From: Mogibacterium sp.
GTDB lineage: Bacteria > Bacillota > Clostridia > Peptostreptococcales > Anaerovoracaceae
DNA length: 9,923 bases
Reading direction: 5' to 3'
NCBI GenBank assembly: GCA_017434685.1
Contig: JAFREV010000005.1
Location: 1 to 9,923, forward strand
A program made the position numbers and the translations under genes. The notes beneath the pieces were generated by a model. It ran no database searches. It was not told where the DNA came from and saw only the letters and a list, made by a program, of their open reading frames with translations. Positions 1-6,961 of this stretch are shown here, one piece after another (within the stretch, counting starts at the first letter, position 1; every line of letters begins with the position of its first letter).

Positions 1-1137
1 GCTGACATATGTGCCGTCGTTGGTTATCCAGTCAAGAGGCACCTTGCGCTCAACGTTTGCCACTTCATGGATGTCGAACATGTCATATGTTTCTACATAT
101 GGCTCCCTGCTGTCGACCTTGATGGTTACCATCTTGCCGGAATTACCTTCGAATGCAGCCTTTGCAGCAAAGTATCCGACATTGTATGCCTCGTCAGAAT
201 CGCTTCTCGAAGCAAGATGAGCAGCGCATCTCTGGAGCGATGAGAACTCGATGTAACGGGACTTGAGTCCTGTCTGCTGTGTTACGAGACTGGCAAGATA
301 TGCCGCAGTACCTGCGAGCTGCTTGTGTCCGAAAGCATCTACGTGATCATTTACCGTTCCGAGTTCGCAAACGAACTTGCCGTCAGCAGTCTTGAGTCCT
401 TCGGATACAGCTATAACGACCGACTTCTTGGTCTTTGCGAGTTTCTTTATTCTCTCAATGAAGTCATTGATATCGAAAGTAACTTCAGGCAGATAGATCA
501 GGTCAGGACCTGAGCAGTCGATGTCTTTCGAAAGTGCAGCTGCAGCTGTGAGCCAGCCTGCATGACGTCCCATGATCTCAACGATGCAGATCGTCGGCTT
601 GGATACTCCATAGCTCTCATTGTCTCTGATGATCTCTTTCATCGAAGTTGCGATATACTTCGCAGCTGAACCGTATCCAGGGCAGTGGTCGGTCATCGGA
701 AGATCATTATCGATGGTCTTCGGGATGCCCATGAACTTCTGCTTCTTCTGATGTGATTCTGCATAATCAGCAAGCATCTTTATGGTATCCATCGAATCGT
801 TTCCTCCGTTGTAAAGGAAATACTCGATGTTTTTCTTGTCGAGAATGTCAAAGATCTTCTCGTACAGTTTCTCATTACCTTCGATTGGCGGCAGTTTGTA
901 ACGGCATGTACCGAGGAATGAAGATGGAGTTCTCTTGAGCAGGGAAAGATCCTGTCCGCTCGTTATATAGTCTTCTATGTCTACGATATCCTCGTTCAGA
1001 AAGCCTTCAATACCGTAATGCATTCCGTAGATGCGTCTGATGCCATATTTCCAGCATGCCTTGATAACTCCTGCAAGGCTGGAATTGATGACGGCGGTCG
1101 GTCCGCCGGACTGTCCAATTATCAAATTACCTTTCAT
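1..1137 (-). CDS. pfp: Pyrophosphate-type 6-phosphofructokinase, C-terminus cut by window edge
   Basis: Phosphorylates fructose-6-phosphate to fructose-1,6-bisphosphate in the cytoplasm. The phosphoryl donor is predicted to be pyrophosphate, which makes the step reversible. The frame is open from ATG at 1137 to base 1, giving 379 residues; relatives are roughly 400-415, so a short C-terminal piece is missing. The N-terminus has the IGQSGGPTAVIN phosphate-binding block (residues 7-18). GGNDS lies at 111-115 and PKTIDND at 139-145 (catalytic Asp in TIDND), followed by MGRHAG at 189-194. In this superfamily an Asp after GGD/GGN together with Lys in PKTIDND marks the PPi type, whereas ATP enzymes have Gly at both places. 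A purine-rich site (AAGGG) sits about 7 bases before ATG. The gene is alone behind its own promoter at 1242-1270. The family call is firm; the PPi preference rests on two residues. Confidence 0.93.
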   Translation of the reverse strand, partial: MKGNLIIGQSGGPTAVINSSLAGVIKACWKYGIRRIYGMHYGIEGFLNEDIVDIEDYITSGQDLSLLKRTPSSFLGTCRYKLPPIEGNEKLYEKIFDILDKKNIEYFLYNGGNDSMDTIKMLADYAESHQKKQKFMGIPKTIDNDLPMTDHCPGYGSAAKYIATSMKEIIRDNESYGVSKPTICIVEIMGRHAGWLTAAAALSKDIDCSGPDLIYLPEVTFDINDFIERIKKLAKTKKSVVIAVSEGLKTADGKFVCELGTVNDHVDAFGHKQLAGTAAYLASLVTQQTGLKSRYIEFSSLQRCAAHLASRSDSDEAYNVGYFAAKAAFEGNSGKMVTIKVDSREPYVETYDMFDIHEVANVERKVPLDWITNDGTYVS

Positions 1138-1241
1138 GTTTTTTCCCTTCTTCTTTTGGTCTCTGGTCCGCCGTGCTTAAGCGGTCAACGACCTTCTCTT
1201 ACTTGATATTTCAATATGTTTGCTAAACAAAAATCATATCG

Positions 1242-1270
1242 ATTATAATCTCATACACTTTTTCAGTCAA
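1242..1270 (-). promoter_or_regulatory. Sigma-A promoter of the phosphofructokinase gene
   Basis: On the minus strand, TTGACT (1265-1270) and a perfect TATAAT (1242-1247) are separated by exactly 17 bases (1248-1264). This is one mismatch from the full consensus and is the strongest promoter in the window. The predicted start near 1235 gives a leader of about 97 bases. Inside that leader is a small cluster of GGTC/GACC elements (1158-1193) that might form a weak hairpin. Confidence 0.87.
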
Positions 1271-1285
1271 TGCTGTAGAAGCTTG

Positions 1286-1300
1286 TTTTTTGCGTTTTTT
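1286..1300 (-). promoter_or_regulatory. Two phased A-tracts upstream of the phosphofructokinase promoter (possible UP element)
   Basis: Two runs of six A on the minus strand (1286-1291 and 1295-1300) have centres 9 bases apart, at roughly -51 to -65 relative to the predicted start. Phased A-tracts here could bend DNA or contact the RNA polymerase alpha subunit. The tracts are seen directly; the function is inferred. Confidence 0.4.
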
Positions 1301-1322
1301 GGCGTTCCAACCAAGCAAAATC

Positions 1323-1358
1323 AAAAAAAGATGGCGCAATCAACAATGACCGCGCCAT
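1323..1358 (-). terminator. Intrinsic terminator of the gltX-nucleotidyltransferase unit
   Basis: On the minus strand, an ATGGCGC arm (1352-1358) pairs with GCGCCAT (1331-1337). The interior continues as GGTCA / TGATT pairs (two G-U wobbles) around a TTGT loop, giving a 12-bp stem. After one C comes a run of seven T (1323-1329). It starts 25 bases after the nucleotidyltransferase stop codon. Confidence 0.92.
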
Positions 1359-1383
1359 AATTCCCCATATTACATTTAATATC

Positions 1384-2292
1384 TTACTTCCAGAGATCCA
1401 TCGGATACGTACCGTCGGCCTTCAGGGACGCAAACTTTGCTACCACTTCAGGCTTGTCCTCTTTATAAGTGACACCGAACCACTTGTCGGATGATGTCAG
1501 CACTTCGTATGTAGCGCTTCCGTCTGCAATCTGCTGATTTATAGGTGTCTGGATGTAATACTCGCCCTTCACCGGGTTCTCTGCCATGATCTTCTCGAGC
1601 GCCTTTACGAATCCGGCTTTCAGGACCTCCATATACTCGAGGCCGAATCCCCAGAGATTCATCGAAACCGGAGAATCAGGAGATATTACCTCCTTGCTTC
1701 CGTCTTCCTTGGTATCCGTTACTGTACCGTCAGGTTCTCTTCCCACTTTCAGATGCTCAACGATATCAGTCAGCATGCCGTCTTTGGCCTGGCAGATCCC
1801 TCTCGATACAGTGCCGTTCTCCGAAAGTGTCTTCTCGACTTCAAAGCCCACCATGCAGTTGTGAGATGCATCAGCCTTTGTTGTAAGGAATTCATAGATC
1901 TTTTTGAATCCCTCCTTGCCGTAATAATCGTCTGCATTGATGACTGCAAACGGAGCATCTATGATGTTTCGTGCCGAAAGCACAGCCTGACCGGTTCCCC
2001 ATGGTTTTGTACGGCCTTCAGGGAGACTGAATCCCTCAGGAAGGTCCGAGACTTCCTGGAAAGCATAATACACTTCGTACTTTCTTCCAGCTCCGTTTTT
2101 AATATGCTCTTTGAAAACATCTTCAAAATCATGCTTTATGATAAAGCACACTCTGCGAAAGCCTGCCTGGTAAGCATCATAGAGGCTGAAATCCATTATG
2201 ATGTCGCCCTGTTCAGTTATCTTATCCAGCTGTTTGTTGCCGCCGTATCTGCTGCCCATTCCGGCAGCCATAATTACTAAAATCGGTTCCAT
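1384..2292 (-). CDS. Sugar-phosphate nucleotidyltransferase family protein (GalU/RmlA-like fold)
   Basis: Predicted to couple an NTP with a sugar-1-phosphate, giving an NDP-sugar and pyrophosphate in the cytoplasm. The 302-residue protein opens with a nucleotide-binding loop AAGMGSRYGGNKQ (residues 9-21), then GTGQAV (99-104) and a metal-site block INADDYYG (118-125) with Asp121/Asp122. MNLWGF (211-216) falls where sugar-contacting residues usually lie. It is not a standard GalU: the typical GLGTRFLPATK signature is replaced, and many relatives are annotated only as nucleotidyltransferase, so the sugar and base are unknown. ATG at 2292 is preferred over ATG at 2298 and longer versions because AGGAG (2300-2304) lies 7 bases before 2292 but only 1 base before 2298, and longer starts would run into gltX. 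The gene begins 17 bases after gltX and shares its promoter and terminator. Confidence 0.85.
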   Translation of the reverse strand: MEPILVIMAAGMGSRYGGNKQLDKITEQGDIIMDFSLYDAYQAGFRRVCFIIKHDFEDVFKEHIKNGAGRKYEVYYAFQEVSDLPEGFSLPEGRTKPWGTGQAVLSARNIIDAPFAVINADDYYGKEGFKKIYEFLTTKADASHNCMVGFEVEKTLSENGTVSRGICQAKDGMLTDIVEHLKVGREPDGTVTDTKEDGSKEVISPDSPVSMNLWGFGLEYMEVLKAGFVKALEKIMAENPVKGEYYIQTPINQQIADGSATYEVLTSSDKWFGVTYKEDKPEVVAKFASLKADGTYPMDLWK

Positions 2293-2299
2293 TGACATT

Positions 2300-2304
2300 C
2301 TCCT
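2300..2304 (-). promoter_or_regulatory. Ribosome binding site that fixes the nucleotidyltransferase start
   Basis: AGGAG on the minus strand sits in the 17-base gap after gltX. Spacing is 7 bases to ATG at 2292 (good) and 1 base to the in-frame ATG at 2298 (too close). This supports MEPILVI rather than MSMEPILVI as the N-terminus. Confidence 0.75.
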
Positions 2305-2309
2305 AATTA

Positions 2310-3980
2310 TCAGTTTAATGCTGCGCCTATGCGTGCGCGTACCATATCTTCGCCCATGATCTGCTGGATCGCCCATACGTCCGGGGATTGTGCGCGCCCC
2401 ATCAGTGCTATCCTGATCACGGTACTTACATGTCCCACATGCCCCTTGTAGTCATCAGGGTTCTTTTTGAAGTCCTTAGGTTTAGCGGCATATCCGAGCG
2501 ATACGGAGATCTCTCTGATCTTATCGAACCACTGCCCGTTGTCATCGGAGTGATCGTAAGATTCGAGGTACGCCTTGAGGATCTCATTTGCATCCGCCGC
2601 AGCTTCTTCAGGATATTCATCCTCGATCTCAAAGGACTCATCGAAGAAGTAACTGATGAAGTCCATTATCTGCCTTGCATACACGAGGTCTGCTCTCGGG
2701 CGCGCATCATGCCTGCCGAGATCGAGTATCTCCGCAAGATGATCCATGTCTGTAAACATGTAGCCGTACTCAGGTGCAAATTCATCTGACCACGACTTCA
2801 GCCACCCGGCCAGTTCGTGAGCATCGATATGCAGCAATGTGTTTTTGCTGACGTCATTGAGCTTGTTGAGATCGAAAAGAGCTCCGCTGCTCGACATCTT
2901 CTCTGTCGTAAACCTGAAATCCTCAGCCGGAGCGTCCGGATTCTCTATGCGCCACTCCTCGTAATTCGAGTTGAGTATCGTGAGCAGGTATTCCCTTACT
3001 GCTGCAGGATGGTAACCTTCTCTGCGGTAGAAGTCGAGCGAGAGCTCAGGGTCTTTGCGCTTTGAGAGCTTACGCTTGTTTCCGTCCTCTCCGATCTTCA
3101 TGAGCTGTGCTGTATGGCAGTAAACCGGAAGATCCCATCCGAGATCTTCGAACAGCTCCACGTGTATCGGAAGTGATGGCAGCCACTCCTCGCCTCTCAC
3201 GACATGTGTCGTGCGCATCAGATGGTCGTCAACTACATGTGCGAAATGGTATGTAGGGATGCCTGTCTGCTTTATGATGACCACATCCAGGAAATTATCA
3301 GGCACAGAGAGCTCGCCGCGTATCGCGTCATTCACGGTATGTCTTGCGGTCTCTTCTGCTGAGGCGTTAGGAACGCCGCGCGATTTAAGCCTTATTACAA
3401 AAGGTTCGCCCGCCTTTATCTTCGAGATCACTTCAGCTTCTACAGCCTCATCTTTGTCCCAGTCCCTGTATTTGGACCAGCCGGCATAGATCCCCGGAGC
3501 GATCTTTTCGCTCTCCTGCTTTTCTCTGATTTCCGCGATCTCCTCTTCGGTAAGGAAACACGGATAAGCCAGGCCCTCCTCCAGGAGGCGCTTGGCGTAA
3601 GTACGGTATATCTCACCGCGGTGGCTCTGTGTGTAGTCGCCGTAGTTACCTGTGTCTCCCGTCCCGGTCACGCCTTCATCGAAGCGGATGCCGAAGAAGT
3701 CGAGGGAGCCGATGATAGTCTCCACAGCGTTCTCAACATAGCGTTTGTCATCAGTATCCTCTATTCTCAGAAAGAATACTCCGCCGCTCTGGTGTGCCAG
3801 CCTCTCGTCTACGAAGGCTCCGTAGAGATTGCCGAGATGGATGAAGCCTGTAGGACTCGGGCCGAGCCTTGTGACCATTGCTCCATCAGGAAGGTCCCTC
3901 TGAGGATACATTGCTTCGTAATCTTCAGGAGTATACTCCATTGAAGGATAAATAAGTTCGCTTAATTCTTTATAGTTCAT
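2310..3980 (-). CDS. gltX: Glutamate--tRNA ligase
   Basis: Class I aminoacyl-tRNA synthetase that charges tRNA with glutamate using ATP, releasing AMP and pyrophosphate. The HIGH-type motif is HLGN at residues 48-51 within TRLGPSPTGFIHLG. The tRNA/glutamate site segment HVVRGEEWLPS lies near 259-269, and the KMSKS-type loop is KLSKR at 304-308. The remainder to 556 is the anticodon-binding region. It is longer than the common 470-490 residues: about 35 residues precede the first motif, and there are extra segments further on. No Cys-rich zinc site is visible. ATG at 3980 is used. Its Shine-Dalgarno is weak (AAGGA about 13 bases away, GAG nearer), so a later Met (residue 14) cannot be fully excluded. 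The gene ends in two in-frame stops, TGA then TAA. It is first in a two-gene unit with the nucleotidyltransferase. Confidence 0.95.
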   Translation of the reverse strand: MNYKELSELIYPSMEYTPEDYEAMYPQRDLPDGAMVTRLGPSPTGFIHLGNLYGAFVDERLAHQSGGVFFLRIEDTDDKRYVENAVETIIGSLDFFGIRFDEGVTGTGDTGNYGDYTQSHRGEIYRTYAKRLLEEGLAYPCFLTEEEIAEIREKQESEKIAPGIYAGWSKYRDWDKDEAVEAEVISKIKAGEPFVIRLKSRGVPNASAEETARHTVNDAIRGELSVPDNFLDVVIIKQTGIPTYHFAHVVDDHLMRTTHVVRGEEWLPSLPIHVELFEDLGWDLPVYCHTAQLMKIGEDGNKRKLSKRKDPELSLDFYRREGYHPAAVREYLLTILNSNYEEWRIENPDAPAEDFRFTTEKMSSSGALFDLNKLNDVSKNTLLHIDAHELAGWLKSWSDEFAPEYGYMFTDMDHLAEILDLGRHDARPRADLVYARQIMDFISYFFDESFEIEDEYPEEAAADANEILKAYLESYDHSDDNGQWFDKIREISVSLGYAAKPKDFKKNPDDYKGHVGHVSTVIRIALMGRAQSPDVWAIQQIMGEDMVRARIGAALN

Positions 3981-4022
3981 GTCTCAATCTGTTTCCTTAA
4001 TCAATTTTAGCCTACGCTCTTC

Positions 4023-4051
4023 ATTCTAACATACATGACACCTTCAGTTAA
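4023..4051 (-). promoter_or_regulatory. Promoter of the gltX unit
   Basis: Minus-strand TTAACT (4046-4051) and TAGAAT (4023-4028) are 17 bases apart. The -10 has one mismatch and the -35 two. The promoter starts 3 bases after the T-run of the upstream terminator and leaves a leader of about 35 bases before gltX. Confidence 0.7.
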
Positions 4052-4054
4052 CAT

Positions 4055-4080
4055 AAAAAACGGATCCCGAAGGATCCGTT
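4055..4080 (-). terminator. Intrinsic terminator of the CofE-family gene, UUCG loop
   Basis: On the minus strand a perfect 9-bp stem (AACGGATCC 4072-4080 with GGATCCGTT 4059-4067) is closed by a TTCG loop in a C-G context, a very stable RNA tetraloop. A T-run follows (4055-4060, partly in the stem). It lies 13 bases after the stop codon at 4094. Confidence 0.95.
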
Positions 4081-4093
4081 ACATGGCATGTGT

Positions 4094-5299
4094 CTATTTG
4101 CCTGTTGTGTAATTGTCGAAGTAACCCTGGATGTAGACGACCGGGGTGCCCTTGTCTCCCGAACCTGATGTGAGGTCGCAGAGAGATCCGATCAGATCAG
4201 TCAGGCGCCTCGGTGTTGTACCTTCTGACACCATATTGCCCACCAGACTCTCCTGAGGCTTGTCGGCGATAGCTTTGGAGATCGCCTCTCTGAGCTCCTC
4301 GCCGGTCAGGTTTGCAAAGTCGTTGTCTGCGAGGTACTTGAGTTTCAGCTCGTTCGGTGTGCCCTCGAGGCCTGGTGTATAGAATGGTGATACTACAGGG
4401 TCAGCAAGCTCCCAGATCTTTCCGACAGGATCCTTGAAAGCTCCGTCTCCGTAGATCATTACCTCTACGCACTTGCCTGTCTTCTCGAGCATCTTTGTCT
4501 GGATGGTATCAACGATGTTCTGAGCTTCTCTCGGGAAAAGCTTTACTGTATTCTCTGTCGCTTTGTTGGAGCCGAGCAGACCGTAGTCCTCATTGTATCC
4601 ACTGCCGTTAACAGGTGCGTTCAGGATCTCATCAAGTCCGTACACATTGGCTCCCTTTGCCTTGAGTATCCTCTTGGTGCGGGCGCGCGTGTGTATATCG
4701 CAGTTGATGACATTCTCTGTATAGTTGAGGATCTCCTCTGCGTGGTTCGCGAAGATGATCTCAGCCTCAGCGCCTGCTTCTCTTATCAGGTCGCCGTAAT
4801 ATGATACGTAATCAACACCCGTAAACTGATGCTTGTTCTCTCCGAAAAGCTCTCTGTACTTTTCTTCAGTGAGAACATCGCTGTACGGATTGATTCCGGA
4901 CTCATCTATCTGATCCATGGTGAGAAGCGCATTGCCTACCTCGTCAGAAGGATAGCTGAGCATGAGAACGACCTTCTCCGATCCCATAGCGATTCCTCTG
5001 AGGCAGATGGCAAATCTGTTTCTCGAAAGTATAGGCCAGATAACGCCGACAGTCTTGCCGCCGAGCTTTGCTTTGACGTCTGCTGCGATGTCTTCAACGC
5101 CTGCGTAATTGCCCTGGCATCTTGCCACGACTGATTCTGTGATGCAGACCACATCTCTGTCCCTTACGTCGAATCCGTCATCGGAAGCCGCTGCTTCGAG
5201 CACGCTGTCAACGACCATCTGCGCCAGGTCATCTCCCTCACGGAATATCGGGCATCTTATGCCGCGTGAAACTGTACCTACTCTTCTTTCTGTACTCAT
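4094..5299 (-). CDS. Coenzyme F420-0:L-glutamate ligase (CofE) family protein, function unknown
   Basis: In methanogens and actinobacteria CofE/FbiB adds glutamate to coenzyme F420-0 using GTP. This 401-residue protein shows the family's N-terminal pattern: VGTVSRGIRCPIFREGDDLAQ (7-27) and then DRDVVCITESVVARCQG (47-63), which resembles the CofE strand and loop following its GDxLVVT segment. It is far longer than typical CofE (about 250 residues). A later block with YGDGAFKDP (283-291) is rich in acidic residues and may hold metal. No other F420 gene is in the window and clostridial hosts generally lack F420, so the substrate is probably different, perhaps another amide or gamma-glutamyl ligation; this is inference. 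ATG at 5299 is chosen because AAGGG lies 8 bases upstream; an in-frame GTG at 5317 would add six residues and would contain that site. Its own promoter and terminator indicate monocistronic expression. Confidence 0.8.
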   Translation of the reverse strand: MSTERRVGTVSRGIRCPIFREGDDLAQMVVDSVLEAAASDDGFDVRDRDVVCITESVVARCQGNYAGVEDIAADVKAKLGGKTVGVIWPILSRNRFAICLRGIAMGSEKVVLMLSYPSDEVGNALLTMDQIDESGINPYSDVLTEEKYRELFGENKHQFTGVDYVSYYGDLIREAGAEAEIIFANHAEEILNYTENVINCDIHTRARTKRILKAKGANVYGLDEILNAPVNGSGYNEDYGLLGSNKATENTVKLFPREAQNIVDTIQTKMLEKTGKCVEVMIYGDGAFKDPVGKIWELADPVVSPFYTPGLEGTPNELKLKYLADNDFANLTGEELREAISKAIADKPQESLVGNMVSEGTTPRRLTDLIGSLCDLTSGSGDKGTPVVYIQGYFDNYTTGK

Positions 5300-5352
5300 T
5301 GTTTCTTCCCTTCTCACCCTTGTGGTATTTATACAAAATTGCTGACCTTATG

Positions 5353-5381
5353 ATTTTATCACCAGCGGTTATTCACTTCAA
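5353..5381 (-). promoter_or_regulatory. Promoter of the CofE-family gene (extended -10)
   Basis: Minus-strand TTGAAG (5376-5381) and TAAAAT (5353-5358) are 17 bases apart, with TG one base before the -10 (TGATAAAAT). The -35 begins 2 bases after the hairpin that follows pyk. The predicted leader is about 47 bases. Confidence 0.72.
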
Positions 5382-5383
5382 TA

Positions 5384-5412
5384 ATACAGCCGCCCTTTTT
5401 AGGCGGCTGTAT
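5384..5412 (-). terminator. Hairpin after pyk, probable terminator with a poor U-tract
   Basis: A perfect 11-bp inverted repeat, ATACAGCCGCC (5384-5394) and GGCGGCTGTAT (5402-5412), with a 7-base loop, lies 10 bases after the pyk stop. On the minus strand it is followed only by TATTATTG rather than a clean T-run, so termination may be incomplete. No T-run follows on the plus strand either. Confidence 0.65.
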
Positions 5413-5422
5413 CATACTTAAT

Positions 5423-6847
5423 TTATATCTCTATTATTTTCATAGTGTTGGTCTCAGACCTCTGATAGCTGTGTCTTCCTCTGACTACACCTGCGATGAA
5501 CACCATGATGTCTCCTCTTGCAGACATCCCTTTCTCTCTCATGATCTCCAGGCAGTCCTCCATGAGCTCATCAGTGGAATGTGCCCTGTCAGACAGCATA
5601 GGTTTTACTCCCCAGAGCAGGTTCATCTGCCTTACGACCATCGGTTCCGGAGAAAACGCATATATGTCGGAATCAGGTCTGCACTTCGATACCTGTATTA
5701 CTGTCGATCCCGATGAAGTAGGAGCCAGAATAGCTCGTGCCTTAAGCTCCTTTGCAGCGGTCACGGCAGCCATGCACGTTGTGCTTGATATGGAAGCCTT
5801 ATCCGTATCCTTAAGGATATGATGATTTACCGCAAACTGCTCCGTATACTCAGTTATTGAGGCCATCATCTTAAGCGCCTCGACCGGGTACTCTCCGCTT
5901 GCAGTCTCGCCTGAAAGCATAACAGCATCAGAACCGTCATATACAGCATTTGCGACGTCCGTTACCTCAGCTCTGGTAGGGCGCGGATTGCGCATCATTG
6001 AATCGAGCATCTGTGTAGCCGTAATGACTATCTTGCCCTTTTCATTACATCTGGCGATCATTTCGCGCTGCAGCTGCGGGATCATCCTGGCTTCCACCTC
6101 GACTCCGAGGTCTCCTCTTGCAACCATGACGCCGTCTGCTGCATCTATGATCTCCTCAAGATTGTCAATTCCTTCTCCGGACTCGATCTTAGCTATGATC
6201 TTGATGCGTGAACCGTATTCTTCCGCAAGCTTGCGTATCTTGTTGATCGTGCCTGCATTTCTTACGAAAGAAGCAGCGATGAAATCATACTCATTTTCAA
6301 GGCCGAATTTGATGTCTTCGTAGTCTTTCTCAGTAAGATCAGGCAATCCTACCTTTATGCCCGGCAGATTTACACCCTTTCTTTCGGAAACAACACCGCC
6401 GTTGATTATGCGGCATTTCAGCACTCCTCCTGCGACAGATTCAACTTTGAGCTCAATAGCTCCGTCATCTATCAGTACTGTATCTCCCGGGGAAAGGTCA
6501 TCCGCAATGCCTGCATAAGTAACATAAAGATGTTCGGCATTGCCCTCTGCAGCCGGGTCCTCAGCATATGAAATAGCAACTTCGCCGCCCTTTAACAGCT
6601 TTACACTTTTGTGCTCTTCAAGCAGTCCGGTGCGGATCTCCGGTCCTTTGGTATCGAGAAGCATGGCTATAGGTCTGCCTGCTTCCTTTGCAGCTTTTCT
6701 GACTCGCGTCAGCATTTCGAGATGGCTCTCGTGAGTTCCATGCGAAAAGTTGAATCTGGCAACATCCATTTCTTTCGCAAGTTCAGCGAGGATCTTCTCA
6801 TCGGACTCCCTAGGGCCCATGGTACATACGATCTTAGTCTTTCTCAT
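5423..6847 (-). CDS. pyk: Pyruvate kinase
   Basis: Transfers phosphate from phosphoenolpyruvate to ADP, making pyruvate and ATP, the last step of glycolysis, in the cytoplasm. At 474 residues it is the short form, without the C-terminal PEP-utiliser-like extension of some Bacillota enzymes. Visible parts are VARFNFSHG (29-37, with Arg31, Asn33, Ser35), TKGPEIRTG (66-74), the B-domain cap at about 70-165, AKIESGEG (219-226, catalytic Lys220 and metal ligand Glu222), MVARGDLGVE (241-250, metal ligand Asp246) and ITATQM (275-280, Thr278). The C-terminal regulatory domain runs from about 345 to 474. All catalytic residues are present. AAGGGG lies 8 bases before ATG at 6847. The gene is monocistronic, with its own extended -10 promoter. 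Effector specificity cannot be read from the sequence with confidence. Confidence 0.97.
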   Translation of the reverse strand: MRKTKIVCTMGPRESDEKILAELAKEMDVARFNFSHGTHESHLEMLTRVRKAAKEAGRPIAMLLDTKGPEIRTGLLEEHKSVKLLKGGEVAISYAEDPAAEGNAEHLYVTYAGIADDLSPGDTVLIDDGAIELKVESVAGGVLKCRIINGGVVSERKGVNLPGIKVGLPDLTEKDYEDIKFGLENEYDFIAASFVRNAGTINKIRKLAEEYGSRIKIIAKIESGEGIDNLEEIIDAADGVMVARGDLGVEVEARMIPQLQREMIARCNEKGKIVITATQMLDSMMRNPRPTRAEVTDVANAVYDGSDAVMLSGETASGEYPVEALKMMASITEYTEQFAVNHHILKDTDKASISSTTCMAAVTAAKELKARAILAPTSSGSTVIQVSKCRPDSDIYAFSPEPMVVRQMNLLWGVKPMLSDRAHSTDELMEDCLEIMREKGMSARGDIMVFIAGVVRGRHSYQRSETNTMKIIEI

Positions 6848-6890
6848 AACTGAATCCCCTTATGTTGTCGCAATCAATCTTACCGAGATT

Positions 6891-6899
6891 ATTATACCA
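6891..6899 (-). promoter_or_regulatory. Extended -10 promoter of pyk
   Basis: Minus-strand TGGTATAAT (6891-6899) is a perfect extended -10. No good -35 exists at the right distance, because that position falls in the stem of the preceding terminator. It starts one base after the terminator's T-run. The predicted leader is about 37 bases. Confidence 0.7.
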
Positions 6900-6900
6900 T

Positions 6901-6949
6901 AAAAAAAGGCCGGCACATCCATGGAGGTATGTCCATTTCCGTGCCGTCC
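6901..6949 (-). terminator. Intrinsic terminator of the nagB-glmM-acetyltransferase unit
   Basis: On the minus strand CGGCAC (6941-6946) pairs with GTGCCG (6911-6916), extended outward past one A-G mismatch by GG/CC. Within the loop a second helix ATGGA/TCCAT forms around six bases. A run of seven T follows (6901-6907). It starts 12 bases after the stop codon at 6962. Confidence 0.9.
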
Positions 6950-6961
6950 GCATATTATTTT

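Noticed and set aside
1138..1383. A small gene in the largest gap
   Set aside because: The gap is accounted for by a terminator, A-tracts, a promoter and a leader; no frame with a ribosome site stands out.
1753..2280. Plus-strand open frame (175 codons) opposite the nucleotidyltransferase
   Set aside because: A shadow of a conserved gene; no ribosome binding site or family match recognised.
1384..2292. Naming the nucleotidyltransferase galU
   Set aside because: The standard GalU nucleotide-loop signature is absent, so a gene name would overstate what the sequence shows.
5299..5317. GTG at 5317 as start of the CofE-family gene
   Set aside because: It would place the AAGGG ribosome site inside the coding region; ATG at 5299 has that site at ideal spacing.
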